Of a DNA stretch of 64,000 nt, positions 9,001 to 18,068 are shown one piece after another. The notes below the pieces were generated by a model that did no database searches, was not told where the DNA came from, and was given only the letters and a program-made list of their open reading frames with translations. Each line of letters begins with the position of its first letter. Position 1 is the first letter of the stretch. Origin of the DNA: Nocardia cyriacigeorgica (GTDB taxonomy: Bacteria; Actinomycetota; Actinomycetes; Mycobacteriales; Mycobacteriaceae). Made by a program: the position numbers and the translations under genes. The DNA lies in the NCBI RefSeq assembly GCF_010858045.1, contig NZ_JAAGVC010000002.1:246670-310669 (forward strand). Reading direction: 5' to 3'.

Positions 9001-9690
9001 GTGACGCGACGGGGGCGGATCCCGCTGAGCGCGCAGGTGTACGAGGCGGTGCGCCGCGATCTGGCGGCCGGCGCGCTGGCCTCGACCGAGCGGCTGGGCG
9101 AGGAACGGCTCGCAGATAGTTACGGGGTGTCGCGCACACCCGTGCGCGAGGCGCTCGCCCGGCTGCTCGCCGATGGACTGGTGGAGCGCCGCGCCGACGG
9201 GCTGTACCCGTTCCGGCCGCGCCTGGACGAACTCGACCAGCTCTACGAGCTGCGTAATGTGCTGGAATCCAGGGGAATCCAGCGCGCGCTCGGCGAACCG
9301 ACGCACGACCTCGAGCTGGTCCGCGCCGAACTCGAGCACTGGCGTCGGCTGGCAGCACAACCGCCCGAACCCGGGCCGGCGCTCATCGCCGCCGACGACC
9401 AGTTTCACATCGTGCTGCTGCGTTCGGCGGGCAATGCGGCGCTCGCCGACGCCCTGGCCTCGGTGCAGGTGCGGGTGCGTCCGGTGCGGACCATGGATAT
9501 GCCAACCCCTGACCGCATCGCCACCATGACGGCCGAGCACATCACCATCGCCGAACAGCTACTGGCGGGCGATCCCGCCGCCGCGCTGGAAACGCTGACC
9601 ACGCATATCGATTCGTCGCGGTCGCATGTGATCGCGCGGGCGAAGGCGGCGCTGCATCTGACCAGGCTGGCGCAGGTCGTGCGGGATTGA
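9001..9690 (+). CDS. GntR-family regulator, FCD (FadR) subfamily
   Basis: 229-residue one-component regulator. The N-terminal winged HTH contains RLADSYGVSRTPVREALARL, the classic GntR recognition region. The C-terminal FCD helical domain includes LDELDQLYELRNVLESR, DDQFHIVLLRSAGN and a C-terminal HITIAEQLLAGDPAAA, which supply the acidic/His metal-binding residues of that domain. GTG start six bases after the urtE stop, so it is the last gene of the urt operon. It probably responds to a small carboxylate or amide and binds the TGTATACA palindrome upstream of urtA. Whether it represses or activates cannot be seen. Confidence 0.85.
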   Translation: MTRRGRIPLSAQVYEAVRRDLAAGALASTERLGEERLADSYGVSRTPVREALARLLADGLVERRADGLYPFRPRLDELDQLYELRNVLESRGIQRALGEPTHDLELVRAELEHWRRLAAQPPEPGPALIAADDQFHIVLLRSAGNAALADALASVQVRVRPVRTMDMPTPDRIATMTAEHITIAEQLLAGDPAAALETLTTHIDSSRSHVIARAKAALHLTRLAQVVRD

Positions 9691-9739
9691 TGGGCGGCTC
9701 GCGAGGTCGCCGCGGCCGCGCAGTACCGGCCCGCGGTGA

Positions 9740-10678
9740 TCAGCAACCGGCCTGAAACGGCCAGCAGTCCACCGGCGCTCGCGGCGATGCGATGTCACCG
9801 CCCGCGGGCACCGCTGGCATCGTCGCCCGGCTCTGCGGTGTCGCGGTGGCACCGGTCGTCGTGGTGGCGGTCGGTTCGACGTCGGGTCCGTCGGTGAGCA
9901 CGGCCCGCACGATCACGCCGAGCACCACGAGCGTGCCGAGCACGCCCGCGGTGAACACCACCCACGCCGCGGCGGTCTGCCTGCCGCTGTTCTCGGGTTT
10001 CGGTTCGCGGCTCGGCGCGGGGCGGGCGGGTACCGGTTTCGGTTTCGGCGCGGCGGCGTCGAACCCTTCGGTGAGCAGATCATCGCGGGTCAGCTGGATG
10101 TCGCTGCCGCAGGATCGGATGAGCGCCGAGGCCGCGGCCAGCACGCGATCGGCGGTCCAGGCGCGCGGGCCTGCGGCGAAATTCTCCAGGTAGATCCGGA
10201 ATTCGGTGGTGTCGGCGGCATTGGCGACCACCACGTCCAAGCCGGGGCGCAGGGTGGTGCGGGCGGGCCGGACCACTGCCCCACGCCACGGCAACAGCAC
10301 AACGGCGCCGCAGAGATGGCCTGGGTCTTGCAGCGAACGCTCCAGCGCCGCCTTCACCTCGTGCACCGCGTGCTCGAGTTGGTCGGAAACGCTGACGCCC
10401 TCGGGTTGTTCGAGGTCGGCGGGCTGGGAGCTGATGGTCCACGGCCCGCCGCCGCTCACCTCGAGAATCCCGCTCTGCCTGCGCCGGAACCCGCGCGCCT
10501 CCAGCACGGTGACCCCGCGCGGCGTCCAGACGACGGCGTCGACCTGGCGTTTTCCGCGTTCGGGGCCCACCTGTAGATCGATGAGGGCCAGACCGGTGGT
10601 CGGGAGCCTGCGCAGGCATTCGACGAATTCCCGTTCGGGCGCGGACAGTTCCGCGTCCGACTCGATCTTCACCAGCAT
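9740..10678 (-). CDS. NERD-domain membrane protein with C-x-P-F-Q-x-x-C tail
   Basis: 312 residues. Residues 1-170 resemble the nuclease-related NERD domain: EREFVECLRRLP, then RQVDAVVWTPRGVTVLEARGF, which corresponds to the D-x-n-E-x-[KR] core of the PD-(D/E)XK-like fold. A Pro/Lys-rich linker leads to one transmembrane helix (about 232-258), then a Thr-rich segment ending in CWPFQAGC. Topology would put the NERD domain in the cytoplasm and the Cys-containing tail outside. The tail motif recurs in the unrelated small membrane protein at 12199. DNA processing is the family guess; no catalysis is proven. Isolated gene between gntR and the VOC/TetR pair. Confidence 0.7.
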   Translation of the reverse strand: MLVKIESDAELSAPEREFVECLRRLPTTGLALIDLQVGPERGKRQVDAVVWTPRGVTVLEARGFRRRQSGILEVSGGGPWTISSQPADLEQPEGVSVSDQLEHAVHEVKAALERSLQDPGHLCGAVVLLPWRGAVVRPARTTLRPGLDVVVANAADTTEFRIYLENFAAGPRAWTADRVLAAASALIRSCGSDIQLTRDDLLTEGFDAAAPKPKPVPARPAPSREPKPENSGRQTAAAWVVFTAGVLGTLVVLGVIVRAVLTDGPDVEPTATTTTGATATPQSRATMPAVPAGGDIASPRAPVDCWPFQAGC

Positions 10679-10880
10679 CGTGCACTACCCCTGACGTGCG
10701 TCCCGATCCAGCCTTCGCTCCCGGCGCCGGGCCACGCACACGCAGGGCCGCCGCCCGAGCCGTTCCGCTAGATGATGACGCCCCGCACGAGGGAAATCCA
10801 CCCGAATGGCGACGACGGGCGCGGGGCGGCACCTCGGCGCGCGGCGTACCCGCAGTTCACCGCGGCCGGGTGCCATTCGG

Positions 10881-11258
10881 TCAAACCCACTGGACCAGCT
10901 GGTAGAGAATGCCATTGGGGTCGGCCATCTGGAAGTAGCGTTCGCCCCATTCCTCGGTTTCGATCGGTGTGACGATCGGGACGCCTTCGGATCGCAGGCG
11001 CGCGTATTCGGTATCGATGTCGTCGACGACGAACACCACGAGCAGCCCGTCGCCCGCGCTGCCCGCGGCACTGGCCGGCTTGAAGCTCTTCAGGCCGGTG
11101 CGCAGGTAGATGAGGCTCATGCCCGCGTCGTCCCGGGCGAGCGAGACGAACCCGTCGGCCGACATCTTCTCGGTGAACCCGAGATGATCGGTGACGAACT
11201 TCGCCGAGGCCTGCGGGTCGGCGACGTTGAGCGAGATGGCGGATTCGGTGATGCGCAT
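10881..11258 (-). CDS. VOC/glyoxalase-superfamily protein
   Basis: 125-residue protein with paired beta-alpha-beta-beta-beta modules: MRITESAISLNVADPQAS at the start, VVFVVDDIDTEYARLRSEGV in the middle and YFQMADPNGILYQLVQW at the end. These are standard VOC-fold landmarks (bleomycin-resistance/dioxygenase superfamily). Reaction unknown. The ATG at 11258 is preceded by AAGGAG; the longer reading from 11348 has no matching domain sequence. It is divergent from a TetR gene (11363) with a dyad between them, so it is probably the regulated target. Confidence 0.82.
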   Translation of the reverse strand: MRITESAISLNVADPQASAKFVTDHLGFTEKMSADGFVSLARDDAGMSLIYLRTGLKSFKPASAAGSAGDGLLVVFVVDDIDTEYARLRSEGVPIVTPIETEEWGERYFQMADPNGILYQLVQWV

Positions 11259-11288
11259 ACCGGGCTCCTTCTGATGGCGGTTCTCTTT

Positions 11289-11309
11289 ACTAAGTACGTT
11301 ATACTTTGT
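11289..11309. promoter_or_regulatory. Dyad between VOC gene and tetR (candidate operator)
   Basis: ACTAAGTA-N5-TACTTTGT, seven of eight positions symmetric, in an AT-rich stretch between the divergent starts at 11258 and 11363. The TetR encoded at 11363 is the obvious candidate ligand. Confidence 0.6.
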
Positions 11310-11362
11310 AGAGAAATTTCTGATACGCCGCATTGTGATGTGAATCACTCTATGGAGGTGGG

Positions 11363-12133
11363 ATGGCCGGGCCGAAGGAACGCAGTAGCGCGGGAGACCC
11401 CGTACGGACCCTCGAGTTGCTGTGGCGGGTGCCCAGCTCGTCCGGGCGCGGGCCCAAGCAGCGCAGCAGTGTCGACGAGGTGGTCGCCGCGGCCATCGAG
11501 ATCGCCGATGCCGAGGGCATCGGCGCCGTGACGATGCGCGCGGTGGCCGCCCACCTCGGGCTCACCCCAATGGCGACCTACACCTACGTCCCCGGCAAGG
11601 CCGAGCTGATCGATCTCATGCTCGACGCCGTCTACCTCGCCATGCCGCGCGCCGACCTCACCGGCCTGCCGTGGCGCGAACGGGTCGCGACCGTCGCCGC
11701 GGAGAACCGCGCGATGCTGACCGAGCACCCATGGGTGGCCTACATCCCGACCACCCGCCCGCCGCTCGGCCCGGGCCAAACCGCCAAATACGACCACGAA
11801 TTGCACGCCTTCGACGGCCTCGGCCTCGACGACGTCCAGATGGACGCCGCCCTGACCTACCTGCTCGGCTTCGTCACCTCCGTCGCGCGCATCGCGAAGG
11901 ACACCGCCGTCGCCGCCGCCACCACCTCGATGTCCGACACCGAATGGTGGGAACGCGCCGCGCCGCTGCTCGAATCCCTCATCTCCCCAGACCGATACCC
12001 GCTCGCCACCCGCGTAGGCGCCGCCGCAGGCGCGGCCCACGATGCCGCCTACAGCGCCGATCACGCCTACGAGTTCGGGCTCGCCCGGGTGCTCGACGGA
12101 CTGGAAAGATTGATCGGCCGCGCCGGCAACTGA
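11363..12133 (+). CDS. TetR-family regulator with TetR_C_1-type ligand domain
   Basis: 256 residues. About 35 residues precede the HTH (VDEVVAAAIEIADAEGIGAV, TMRAVAAHLGLTPMATYTYV), which is the layout of tetracycline-repressor-like regulators with the TetR_C_1 domain. The C-terminal domain is rich in Trp, Tyr and His and would bind a small ligand. ATG at 11363 follows GGAGGTGG. It is divergent from the VOC gene, and the dyad at 11289-11309 is a probable autoregulatory site. Confidence 0.87.
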   Translation: MAGPKERSSAGDPVRTLELLWRVPSSSGRGPKQRSSVDEVVAAAIEIADAEGIGAVTMRAVAAHLGLTPMATYTYVPGKAELIDLMLDAVYLAMPRADLTGLPWRERVATVAAENRAMLTEHPWVAYIPTTRPPLGPGQTAKYDHELHAFDGLGLDDVQMDAALTYLLGFVTSVARIAKDTAVAAATTSMSDTEWWERAAPLLESLISPDRYPLATRVGAAAGAAHDAAYSADHAYEFGLARVLDGLERLIGRAGN

Positions 12134-12198
12134 TCGACAAGCCTTGTGCCACAGCAAGATCGGTGCACATTGCGCGCACCGGCTGCGACAATGTGAAT

Positions 12199-12576
12199 AT
12201 GCCCGACGTACGTGCTCATATCAGGAACGGGCGTCCGGTCCGCGCCCATTACCGTCGCCCGTCAGGACGCAGATACCGATCACCGCGTTACCACCACTAC
12301 CGCGTCAGGCGATCATCGCGGAGCTTCGGCTCCCCGTACGGCACCCGGCCCGTGGCCGCCACCGAACGCGACACCGATATCGACAGCATCTTGGGCATCG
12401 GCATCATGTGTGTGTTCTTCGGCCTGATCGCTGGGCTGGTCGCGCTGGTGGTGAGCACTGTCGGGTCGAGCGGAGTCGATGCCGAACGGCAGCCGCCGCC
12501 GGTGCCCGTTCCCGCGCCGCCGACGGCTGCGAAACCGCCGCCGCCCCCGTGCTATCCGTTCCAGCCCGCGTGCTGA
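12199..12576 (+). CDS. Small single-pass membrane protein with C-x-P-F-Q-x-x-C tail
   Basis: 125-residue protein of unknown function. The first 50 residues are strongly basic (Arg/His/Tyr-rich, RSPRYHHYRVRRSSRS). A single hydrophobic helix LGIGIMCVFFGLIAGLVALV lies at about residues 63-85. The outer part is Pro-rich and ends CYPFQPAC. The same terminal motif, with the same Pro/Thr-rich spacer after a TM, ends the NERD protein at 9740. ATG at 12199 chosen by the gap from the tetR stop and the start of basic sequence. Confidence 0.65.
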   Translation: MPDVRAHIRNGRPVRAHYRRPSGRRYRSPRYHHYRVRRSSRSFGSPYGTRPVAATERDTDIDSILGIGIMCVFFGLIAGLVALVVSTVGSSGVDAERQPPPVPVPAPPTAAKPPPPPCYPFQPAC

Positions 12577-12650
12577 CGTCACCGCTCGGCGACCAGCCAC
12601 GGTTCGATGCCCGTGACGTTCGCACAGCAGACGCCGCGTCCCGGTCGGTG

Positions 12651-13202
12651 CTAGTGCTTCATCTCGTCGCGTTGAATGCGCAGCGCGGTGATCGTCGAGG
12701 CCAGACCCTCGTACTGGTTTGTCAGCAGGACGATTTCGATGAGATGGCGGTCGTCGTAGTAAGTCGCCAGCTGCTCCCAGGCGGCGTCGTCGATGTCACG
12801 GGTGGTGACCAATTGGTCGACGGCGGTGAGCAGGGCCCGATGCTTTTCGGACCAGCCGGTGGCGTCCGGGCCGGTGCGCACCCGGTCCAGGATCTCGGGG
12901 GTGACGCCGGCGCGCTTGCCGAGCTTGATGTGATGGTCCATCTCGTAGTCGCAGGAGCGCAGATGCGCGACCCGCAGGATGACGAGTTCGGATTCGTGCC
13001 TGGTCAGCTTGCCGCCGGGCATGAGCTTGCCGGAGTAGTGCAGCCAGCCGCGGAACAATCCGCCGGTACGGCCGAGGGTGCTGAACAGATGCGCGTCCGC
13101 GGTACCCGCGGCCCGCGAGAGCACCTGCCAGACCACCCAATTGATCGGTCCCAGCTGACGCAATCGCCCCGGGGACACACGTGGTTGCGACGTCGAAACC
13201 AT
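12651..13202 (-). CDS. Carboxymuconolactone decarboxylase (CMD/AhpD-like) family protein
   Basis: 183 residues, all-helical CMD fold. The conserved block is TRHESELVILRVAHLRSCDY followed by EMDHH. Only the second cysteine of the AhpD C-x-x-C pair is present, so peroxidase activity is uncertain; the E-x-x-H-H part is intact. Most such single-domain proteins are uncharacterised and are often near sigma factors or oxidoreductases. The start at 13202 fits the length of the family. The region upstream contains the 8-bp tandem repeat. Confidence 0.8.
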   Translation of the reverse strand: MVSTSQPRVSPGRLRQLGPINWVVWQVLSRAAGTADAHLFSTLGRTGGLFRGWLHYSGKLMPGGKLTRHESELVILRVAHLRSCDYEMDHHIKLGKRAGVTPEILDRVRTGPDATGWSEKHRALLTAVDQLVTTRDIDDAAWEQLATYYDDRHLIEIVLLTNQYEGLASTITALRIQRDEMKH

Positions 13203-13536
13203 CTGCGCTCGCCTCTTTCACGAAACTCGGTGCACCCGGCCGTGCGACGACCGGACGCGCAGGCCCTGCCCGAGCCTACCCGCGCCTCGGCTGCGGGTGG
13301 GGCCCCCGGAGACCACCCACCAGCGTCCGCGGTGCGCGACAGCCCGCGCCCACCAAGTTCCCGAGTTCCCGAGTTTCCGAGCTGCCGAGCTGCCGAGCTG
13401 CCGAGCTGCCGAGCTGCCGAGCTGCCGAGCTGCCGAGCTGCCGAGCTGCCGAGCTGCCGAGACGATCGGGCCCCTCCTCGGCTCCGGGTCCGGCCCCGAC
13501 ATGCAGAGCCGGACCTGCCCTGCGGACAAGGGCCTG
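13203..13536. other. Intergenic region carrying the octanucleotide repeat
   Basis: 334 bp between the CMD gene start and the polysaccharide deacetylase stop (both minus strand). It holds the repeat at 13357-13460 and no gene. The open frames across it encode only repeated AELPSCRA- or SAARQLGS-like peptides created by the repeat. Confidence 0.7.
13357..13460. repeat. Octanucleotide tandem repeat, 13 units
   Basis: Three variant units (GTTCCCGA twice, GTTTCCGA once) are followed by ten exact copies of GCTGCCGA, without interruption. The unit length is 8 bp, not a multiple of three. Such pure arrays are slippage-prone and typically vary in copy number between strains. The array lies about 155-260 bp upstream of the CMD gene start. 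Confidence 0.95.
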
Positions 13537-14241
13537 CTATCGCCCGAGCAGGTCCGAAACGACGACGAACCGATACCCGTCCGCCTTCAACGCGGCAGCG
13601 ATGCCCGGGATCGCGGCCAGGGAATTCGCCCGGTTCCCGAACATGACGTGCAGCAGGATGATCGAGCCGGGCCGCACCTCTGCCACGGTCTGCTCGACGA
13701 TCCGCTCGGCGCTCGGCGCGCTCCCGGAGTCGGGCTCCACATCCCACATCACCGTGGTCGTGTCGTGGTCGGAGAGATACTTCGGCAGCGTCCACAACTT
13801 TTTGCCGTAGGGCGGGCGGAAGGTGATCGGGCCCTGGTATCCGGTCCTGCGGATCTCGGTGTCGGTACGGCCCACCTCGTCGGCGACGGTGCCTGGCGTC
13901 ACGAACACCATGCGCCGGTGGTTGTAGGTGTGGTTGCCGATCTCGTGACCGGCCGCCGCGATCGCCGCGCCGAACTCCGGGTGCGCGGCCAGATCACGCC
14001 CGTTGAGGTAGAACGTGGCGGGCACCTCGGCCTCGGCCAGCACCTTCAGTACCTCGGGAGTTTTGGTGGTCGGTCCGTCGTCCAGCGTCAGTGCGACCAC
14101 CTTCTCGTCGGTGTCGACTCGATCGACGATCCGGCCGGCCAACTGGAAGGTCCGCGAGTTCATCAAGGAGTAGCCGCCGACGGCCAGCACAACGACCACC
14201 ACCAACGTCACCGCCGCGCCGATCAAGACCCGGCGCTTCAT
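13537..14241 (-). CDS. Membrane-anchored polysaccharide deacetylase (NodB/CE4)
   Basis: 234 residues. N-terminal anchor VLIGAAVTLVVVVVLAVGGY at 5-24, then the NodB homology domain. Motif 1 is TLDDGP, with the catalytic base and a metal Asp. Motif 2 is HEIGNHTYNHRR, with the metal histidines. Motif 3 is RPPYG, and motif 5 is SIILLHVMFG with the catalytic His. It should remove N-acetyl groups from peptidoglycan or another extracellular polysaccharide on the outer face of the membrane. It shares orientation with the patatin gene 10 bp upstream, so the two may be co-transcribed. Confidence 0.88.
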   Translation of the reverse strand: MKRRVLIGAAVTLVVVVVLAVGGYSLMNSRTFQLAGRIVDRVDTDEKVVALTLDDGPTTKTPEVLKVLAEAEVPATFYLNGRDLAAHPEFGAAIAAAGHEIGNHTYNHRRMVFVTPGTVADEVGRTDTEIRRTGYQGPITFRPPYGKKLWTLPKYLSDHDTTTVMWDVEPDSGSAPSAERIVEQTVAEVRPGSIILLHVMFGNRANSLAAIPGIAAALKADGYRFVVVSDLLGR

Positions 14242-14251
14242 CGTCGGCCCG

Positions 14252-15091
14252 TCATCGGTTCGGCCACACTTCTTTCAGTCGCGCGGCCGCCTCGGCGGCC
14301 TGGCGTACCCCGGCCTCGTACGCGGGTTGCAGCGCGGCGGTGCTGAACAGGTCCACTCCGAACGCTTCGATGGCGCCTGCGTCGGGCACGATCGAGATCT
14401 CCCGTCCGCAGCCGTGCTCACGGTCGGCGCGGCTGCGCGGATACACGTGTGCCAATGGCTCCATGATCACCACGACGTCGGCCCCGGCGGCCAGATCGGC
14501 GTTGATGCTGGAGCGGTAGCCACCGTCGTAGTAGTGGCTGCCGTCGATCGGGATGGGCGGGAAGACACCGGGCACGGCCGTGCTGGCGGCCAGCGCTTGC
14601 GGGAGAGTGGCGACGTCGTCGCGGGTCCACGGCCGCAGTTCACCGGTGCCCGCGTCGATGGCGGTGATCACCAGGTCCGCATCCGGCCAGTCCGCGAAGC
14701 CGACCAGCGCGCCGATCCGCTCGATATGCTCGGCCGGCTCACCGGTCCTGGCGGCCAGAGCCAGCTCGCCGATCCGCCTGCGCATCTGCCGCGGATCCTG
14801 CCCCTGCCGGCCGATGAGGCCGGTGATCTCCATCATGACCGTCGAATCGTATTGCACGGGAGCCGAATCCGACCGTTCGGCGGCCATCAGCCGCGACAGC
14901 TCGCCGTCGCCCGCCAGCACCGAGCCGACCACAGCGCCCGCGGAGGTCCCGACAAACCGATCCGCTCGCGTCAGATCGATTCCCGCCTCCCGCAACCCGA
15001 CCCCGAGACCGACCAGCCAGCAGATCCCTACCGGCCCGCCCCCGCCGAGCACCAGCGCGATCCGGTCCTGTTCCGCCGCCACATCAGACAT
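14252..15091 (-). CDS. Patatin-like phospholipase
   Basis: 279 residues. Oxyanion loop GGGGPVG at about 17-23, nucleophile elbow GTSAGA and catalytic-dyad Asp in YYDGGYR show an intact Ser-Asp lipid acyl hydrolase. No signal peptide is visible, so it probably acts at the cytoplasmic face. Substrate (phospholipid or neutral lipid) cannot be told. The start at 15091 gives MSDVAAEQDRIALVLGGGG, the usual short leader. It lies 10 bp upstream of the polysaccharide deacetylase gene. Confidence 0.88.
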   Translation of the reverse strand: MSDVAAEQDRIALVLGGGGPVGICWLVGLGVGLREAGIDLTRADRFVGTSAGAVVGSVLAGDGELSRLMAAERSDSAPVQYDSTVMMEITGLIGRQGQDPRQMRRRIGELALAARTGEPAEHIERIGALVGFADWPDADLVITAIDAGTGELRPWTRDDVATLPQALAASTAVPGVFPPIPIDGSHYYDGGYRSSINADLAAGADVVVIMEPLAHVYPRSRADREHGCGREISIVPDAGAIEAFGVDLFSTAALQPAYEAGVRQAAEAAARLKEVWPNR

Positions 15092-15296
15092 GTAGGCAGG
15101 CTAACGAACACGCGCGTGATCCGCTGTGGAACTTCCACCGAGGCGGCCGATCACCGAATGAGGTCGGCAGCATCGACGCATCGACCGACGACCGCGCGGT
15201 GAGCCGCAGCGCATTGATCAGGCCCATGAACGCAAGCGACCCGGCGCGGTGCGGGTGGCACCGGCGCCGGGTCGGCAGGGACCGATCGGTTCGCGA

Positions 15297-16700
15297 TCAG
15301 AAGTTGATCATGTGTCCCGCGAGGCCGTGGATGGCTTCTTGCAGGGCCTCGCTCAACGTCGGGTGGGTGTGCACGTTGCGGGCGAGCTCGTTGACCGTGA
15401 GGTCCCACTTCTGGGCCAGGGTCAGCTCCGGCAGCAACTCGGAGACGTCGGGGCCGATGAGGTGGCCGCCGAGCAGTTCACCGTGCGTGGTGTCGGAGAT
15501 GAGCTTGACGAAACCGGTGGGATCGCCGAGGCCGTGCGCCTTGCCGTTGGCGGTGAACGGGAAGGTCGCGACCTTCACGTCGTAGCCCTCGTCGCGGGCC
15601 TGCTGTTCGGTGAGACCGAAGCTGGCGACCTGCGGCTGACAGAAGGTGGCGCGCGGCATCATCCGGTAATCGCCGAGGGGCATGGTCTCCGCACCGCCGA
15701 TGGTCTCGGCCGCGACCACACCCTGCGCCTCCGCGACATGCGCAAGCTGCAGCTTGGCGGTGACGTCGCCGATGGCGTAGATGTGCGGCACATTGGTGCG
15801 CATGTAGTCGTCGATCGCGATGGCGCCGCGATCGGTGAGCGCCACGCCGGTGTTCTCCAGGCCGTAGCCCTCCACCCGCGGCGCGAAGCCGACGGCCTGC
15901 AACACCTTGTCGACGGTGACGGTCTCCACCGAGCCGGACTTGTTGTCCTTGATGCTGACGGTGACCTTGGAGCCGTCGTCCTCGATGGACTGCACGGCCG
16001 CACCGGTGGTGATGGTGATGCCGAGCTTCTTGTACGCCTTGGTGATCTCCTTGGAGACGTCGGCGTCCTCATTGGGCAGCGCGCGATCGAGGAACTCGAC
16101 GATGCGCACGTCGACCCCGTAGTTCTTCAGCACGTAGCCGAACTCCATGCCGATCGCGCCCGCGCCGACGATCAGGATGGATCCGGGCAGGTCGCGGGTG
16201 AGGATCTGCTCCTCGTAGGTGACGACGTTGGCGCTCAGCGAGGTGCCGGGCAGCAGCTTGGTGACGGTGCCCGTCGCGATGATCACGTTGTCGAAGGTGA
16301 CGGTGTCGGTGCCGCCGTTGCTCAACGCCACCGAGAGGGTGTTCGGGTCGGTGAAGGTACCGAGACCGTCGTATTCGGTGATCTTGTTCTTCTTCATCAG
16401 GAAGTGGACGCCCTTGACCCGGCCGTCGGCGACCTTGCGGCTGCGGTCGAACGCCGCACCGAAATCGAAGGACGCCTCACCGGAGATACCGAAGGTCTTC
16501 GCTTCCTTGGTGAAGATATGAGCCAGCTCCGCGTTGCGCAGCAGCGCCTTGGATGGGATGCAGCCCACGTTCAGGCACACGCCACCCCAGTATTTCTGCT
16601 CGACAATCGCTGTTCGCAGGCCGAGTTGAGCGGCACGAATCGCGGCGACGTAACCGCCGGGACCAGCACCGAGAACGACGACATCGTAGTGGGAAGTCAC
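15297..16700 (-). CDS. lpd: Dihydrolipoamide dehydrogenase
   Basis: 467-residue FAD/NAD disulfide oxidoreductase, E3 of the pyruvate and 2-oxoglutarate dehydrogenase complexes, and in mycobacteria also of the peroxynitrite reductase system. FAD site [10 protein letters not shown] at 11-20; redox pair C42/C47 in [18 protein letters not shown]-binding fold [13 protein letters not shown]-terminal H-x-H-P-T-L-S-E catalytic His-Glu dyad ([11 protein letters not shown]). Length and sequence are like mycobacterial LpdC. Standing alone, away from E1/E2 genes, is usual in this group. It is divergent from the AraC-type regulator. Confidence 0.96.
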   Translation of the reverse strand: MTSHYDVVVLGAGPGGYVAAIRAAQLGLRTAIVEQKYWGGVCLNVGCIPSKALLRNAELAHIFTKEAKTFGISGEASFDFGAAFDRSRKVADGRVKGVHFLMKKNKITEYDGLGTFTDPNTLSVALSNGGTDTVTFDNVIIATGTVTKLLPGTSLSANVVTYEEQILTRDLPGSILIVGAGAIGMEFGYVLKNYGVDVRIVEFLDRALPNEDADVSKEITKAYKKLGITITTGAAVQSIEDDGSKVTVSIKDNKSGSVETVTVDKVLQAVGFAPRVEGYGLENTGVALTDRGAIAIDDYMRTNVPHIYAIGDVTAKLQLAHVAEAQGVVAAETIGGAETMPLGDYRMMPRATFCQPQVASFGLTEQQARDEGYDVKVATFPFTANGKAHGLGDPTGFVKLISDTTHGELLGGHLIGPDVSELLPELTLAQKWDLTVNELARNVHTHPTLSEALQEAIHGLAGHMINF

Positions 16701-16994
16701 GGCTTCGAGCCTAACGCTGTTGCTGGAAGTTCACTCGCCTATCCCCCGCAATGGTGAGGAGTCGACGGCTACTCGTGAGTAGTTATTCCAGCTGTCGCGG
16801 GTGGTTACGGTGGTCCCGTGGTTACCGGGCGATACGGCAGTGCCGGTCTCAGTGCCGCGACGATGTCCGGCGGGGCCGAATCGCGGGCGCGAACGAGACC
16901 GCGGGCCGCGAGCACCGCCCGCGCCGAACCGGGCCGATCGGATCGGTTCAGCACCTCGCCGGATACCGGGCGCCTCGGCCGGTCAGACGAGCGA

Positions 16995-18068
16995 GTGGGC
17001 TCGTATGTCGCCCGGAGCGCCGAGGCGGACCACGTCGACGCGCGAGTGCACGGGGGCGCGGCGGCCGCCGACACGCTGGGCGGAACCGCTTCCACCCAGC
17101 TGATCCGCCTGGTCCGCGACACCGCGCTGCGGGCAGGCATCGCCCCCGAACGCCTCGCGGCGATTCATGGCACCTCGGACGACGCACTGCGCGGCGAACT
17201 CGACCGGGTACCGATGCGCTCGCTGATCCAGCTGTGGGAGCTGCTCGCTAGCGCCGGGCCGGGTGCCGGGCTCGCCGTCGTCGAGGACGCACCGCTGGGC
17301 CGGCTCAGCACCTGGGACTATCTGATCACCACTGGCGCGACTCTCGCCGATTCGCTCACCGCGGCCCAGCCGTACCACCAGCTCGTCACCGCCGCGACCG
17401 AAGGTTTCGATCTGCACCATGCTGGTGAGCTGACCATCGGCTACCGCACCGGGGCGGGCGATCCGGCGGTGGCCTCGGTCGTCAACGAGTACGTGCTCGG
17501 CTACTACCTGCGGCGGGCCCGCGAAGGTCTCGGCAGGAACGTCGTCCCGGCCCGGATCACCTTCAGCCATCCGGCTCCGCGCGAGCACCGGATGCTCACC
17601 GAAGCGTTCGGCACCAGCCGCATCGAGTTCGACGCGCCCGCCGACACCATCACCTTCGCCGAAGCCGACGCCCTCGCCCCGCTGGTCCGCGCCGACCCCG
17701 CTCTCGCGGAGCTGCTGCGCAGTCACGCGGATCTGGTGCTCGCCGCCGCGCGTCCGGTCGCGGGACCGCTGGACGAATTCCGTAACGCCCTCGCCGCTGC
17801 CATCGACGCGGGCGCTCCCACCCTCGCGGAGGTCGCGGCCCGATTGACGATGAGCCCGCGCAGCCTGCAACGACGGCTGGCCGACCACGGCACCACCTGG
17901 CGTCATGAGCTCGATCGGGTGCGATATCGCCGCGCCGAGGAGCTCCTGAGCGCCGGATCGACGACCGCCACCGTGGCTGCCCGCCTCGGCTTCACCGACG
18001 ATCGCGCACTGCGCAAAGCGTTTCGGCGCTGGAGCGGAGCCGCGCCAGGAACTGTTCGGCGCCGCTGA
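16995..18068 (+). CDS. AraC-family regulator with arabinose_bd-type N-terminal domain (OruR-like)
   Basis: About 357 residues from the proposed GTG. The N-terminal half (TQLIRLVRDTALRAGIAPER to about residue 225) matches the ligand-like domain of OruR/ArgR-type AraC proteins. The C-terminal DNA-binding domain has two HTHs: TLAEVAARLTMSPRSLQRRL and TATVAARLGFTDDRALRKAF, ending RRWSGAAPGTVRR. The frame is open back to a GTG at 16818, but those 59 extra residues are Arg/Ser low-complexity and lack family similarity. The 16995 GTG gives the usual length, though no strong Shine-Dalgarno supports either choice. Divergent from lpd; the target is unknown, and the CurA-like gene downstream is a candidate. 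Confidence 0.8.
   Translation: MGSYVARSAEADHVDARVHGGAAAADTLGGTASTQLIRLVRDTALRAGIAPERLAAIHGTSDDALRGELDRVPMRSLIQLWELLASAGPGAGLAVVEDAPLGRLSTWDYLITTGATLADSLTAAQPYHQLVTAATEGFDLHHAGELTIGYRTGAGDPAVASVVNEYVLGYYLRRAREGLGRNVVPARITFSHPAPREHRMLTEAFGTSRIEFDAPADTITFAEADALAPLVRADPALAELLRSHADLVLAAARPVAGPLDEFRNALAAAIDAGAPTLAEVAARLTMSPRSLQRRLADHGTTWRHELDRVRYRRAEELLSAGSTTATVAARLGFTDDRALRKAFRRWSGAAPGTVRRR

Noticed and set aside
13357..13460. CRISPR-like array
   Set aside because: Units are 8 bp and contiguous with no unique spacers; no cas genes nearby.
13297..14346. Proteins encoded across the octanucleotide array
   Set aside because: Open frames arise because the repeat contains no stop in several frames; they run into the antisense strand of the deacetylase gene.
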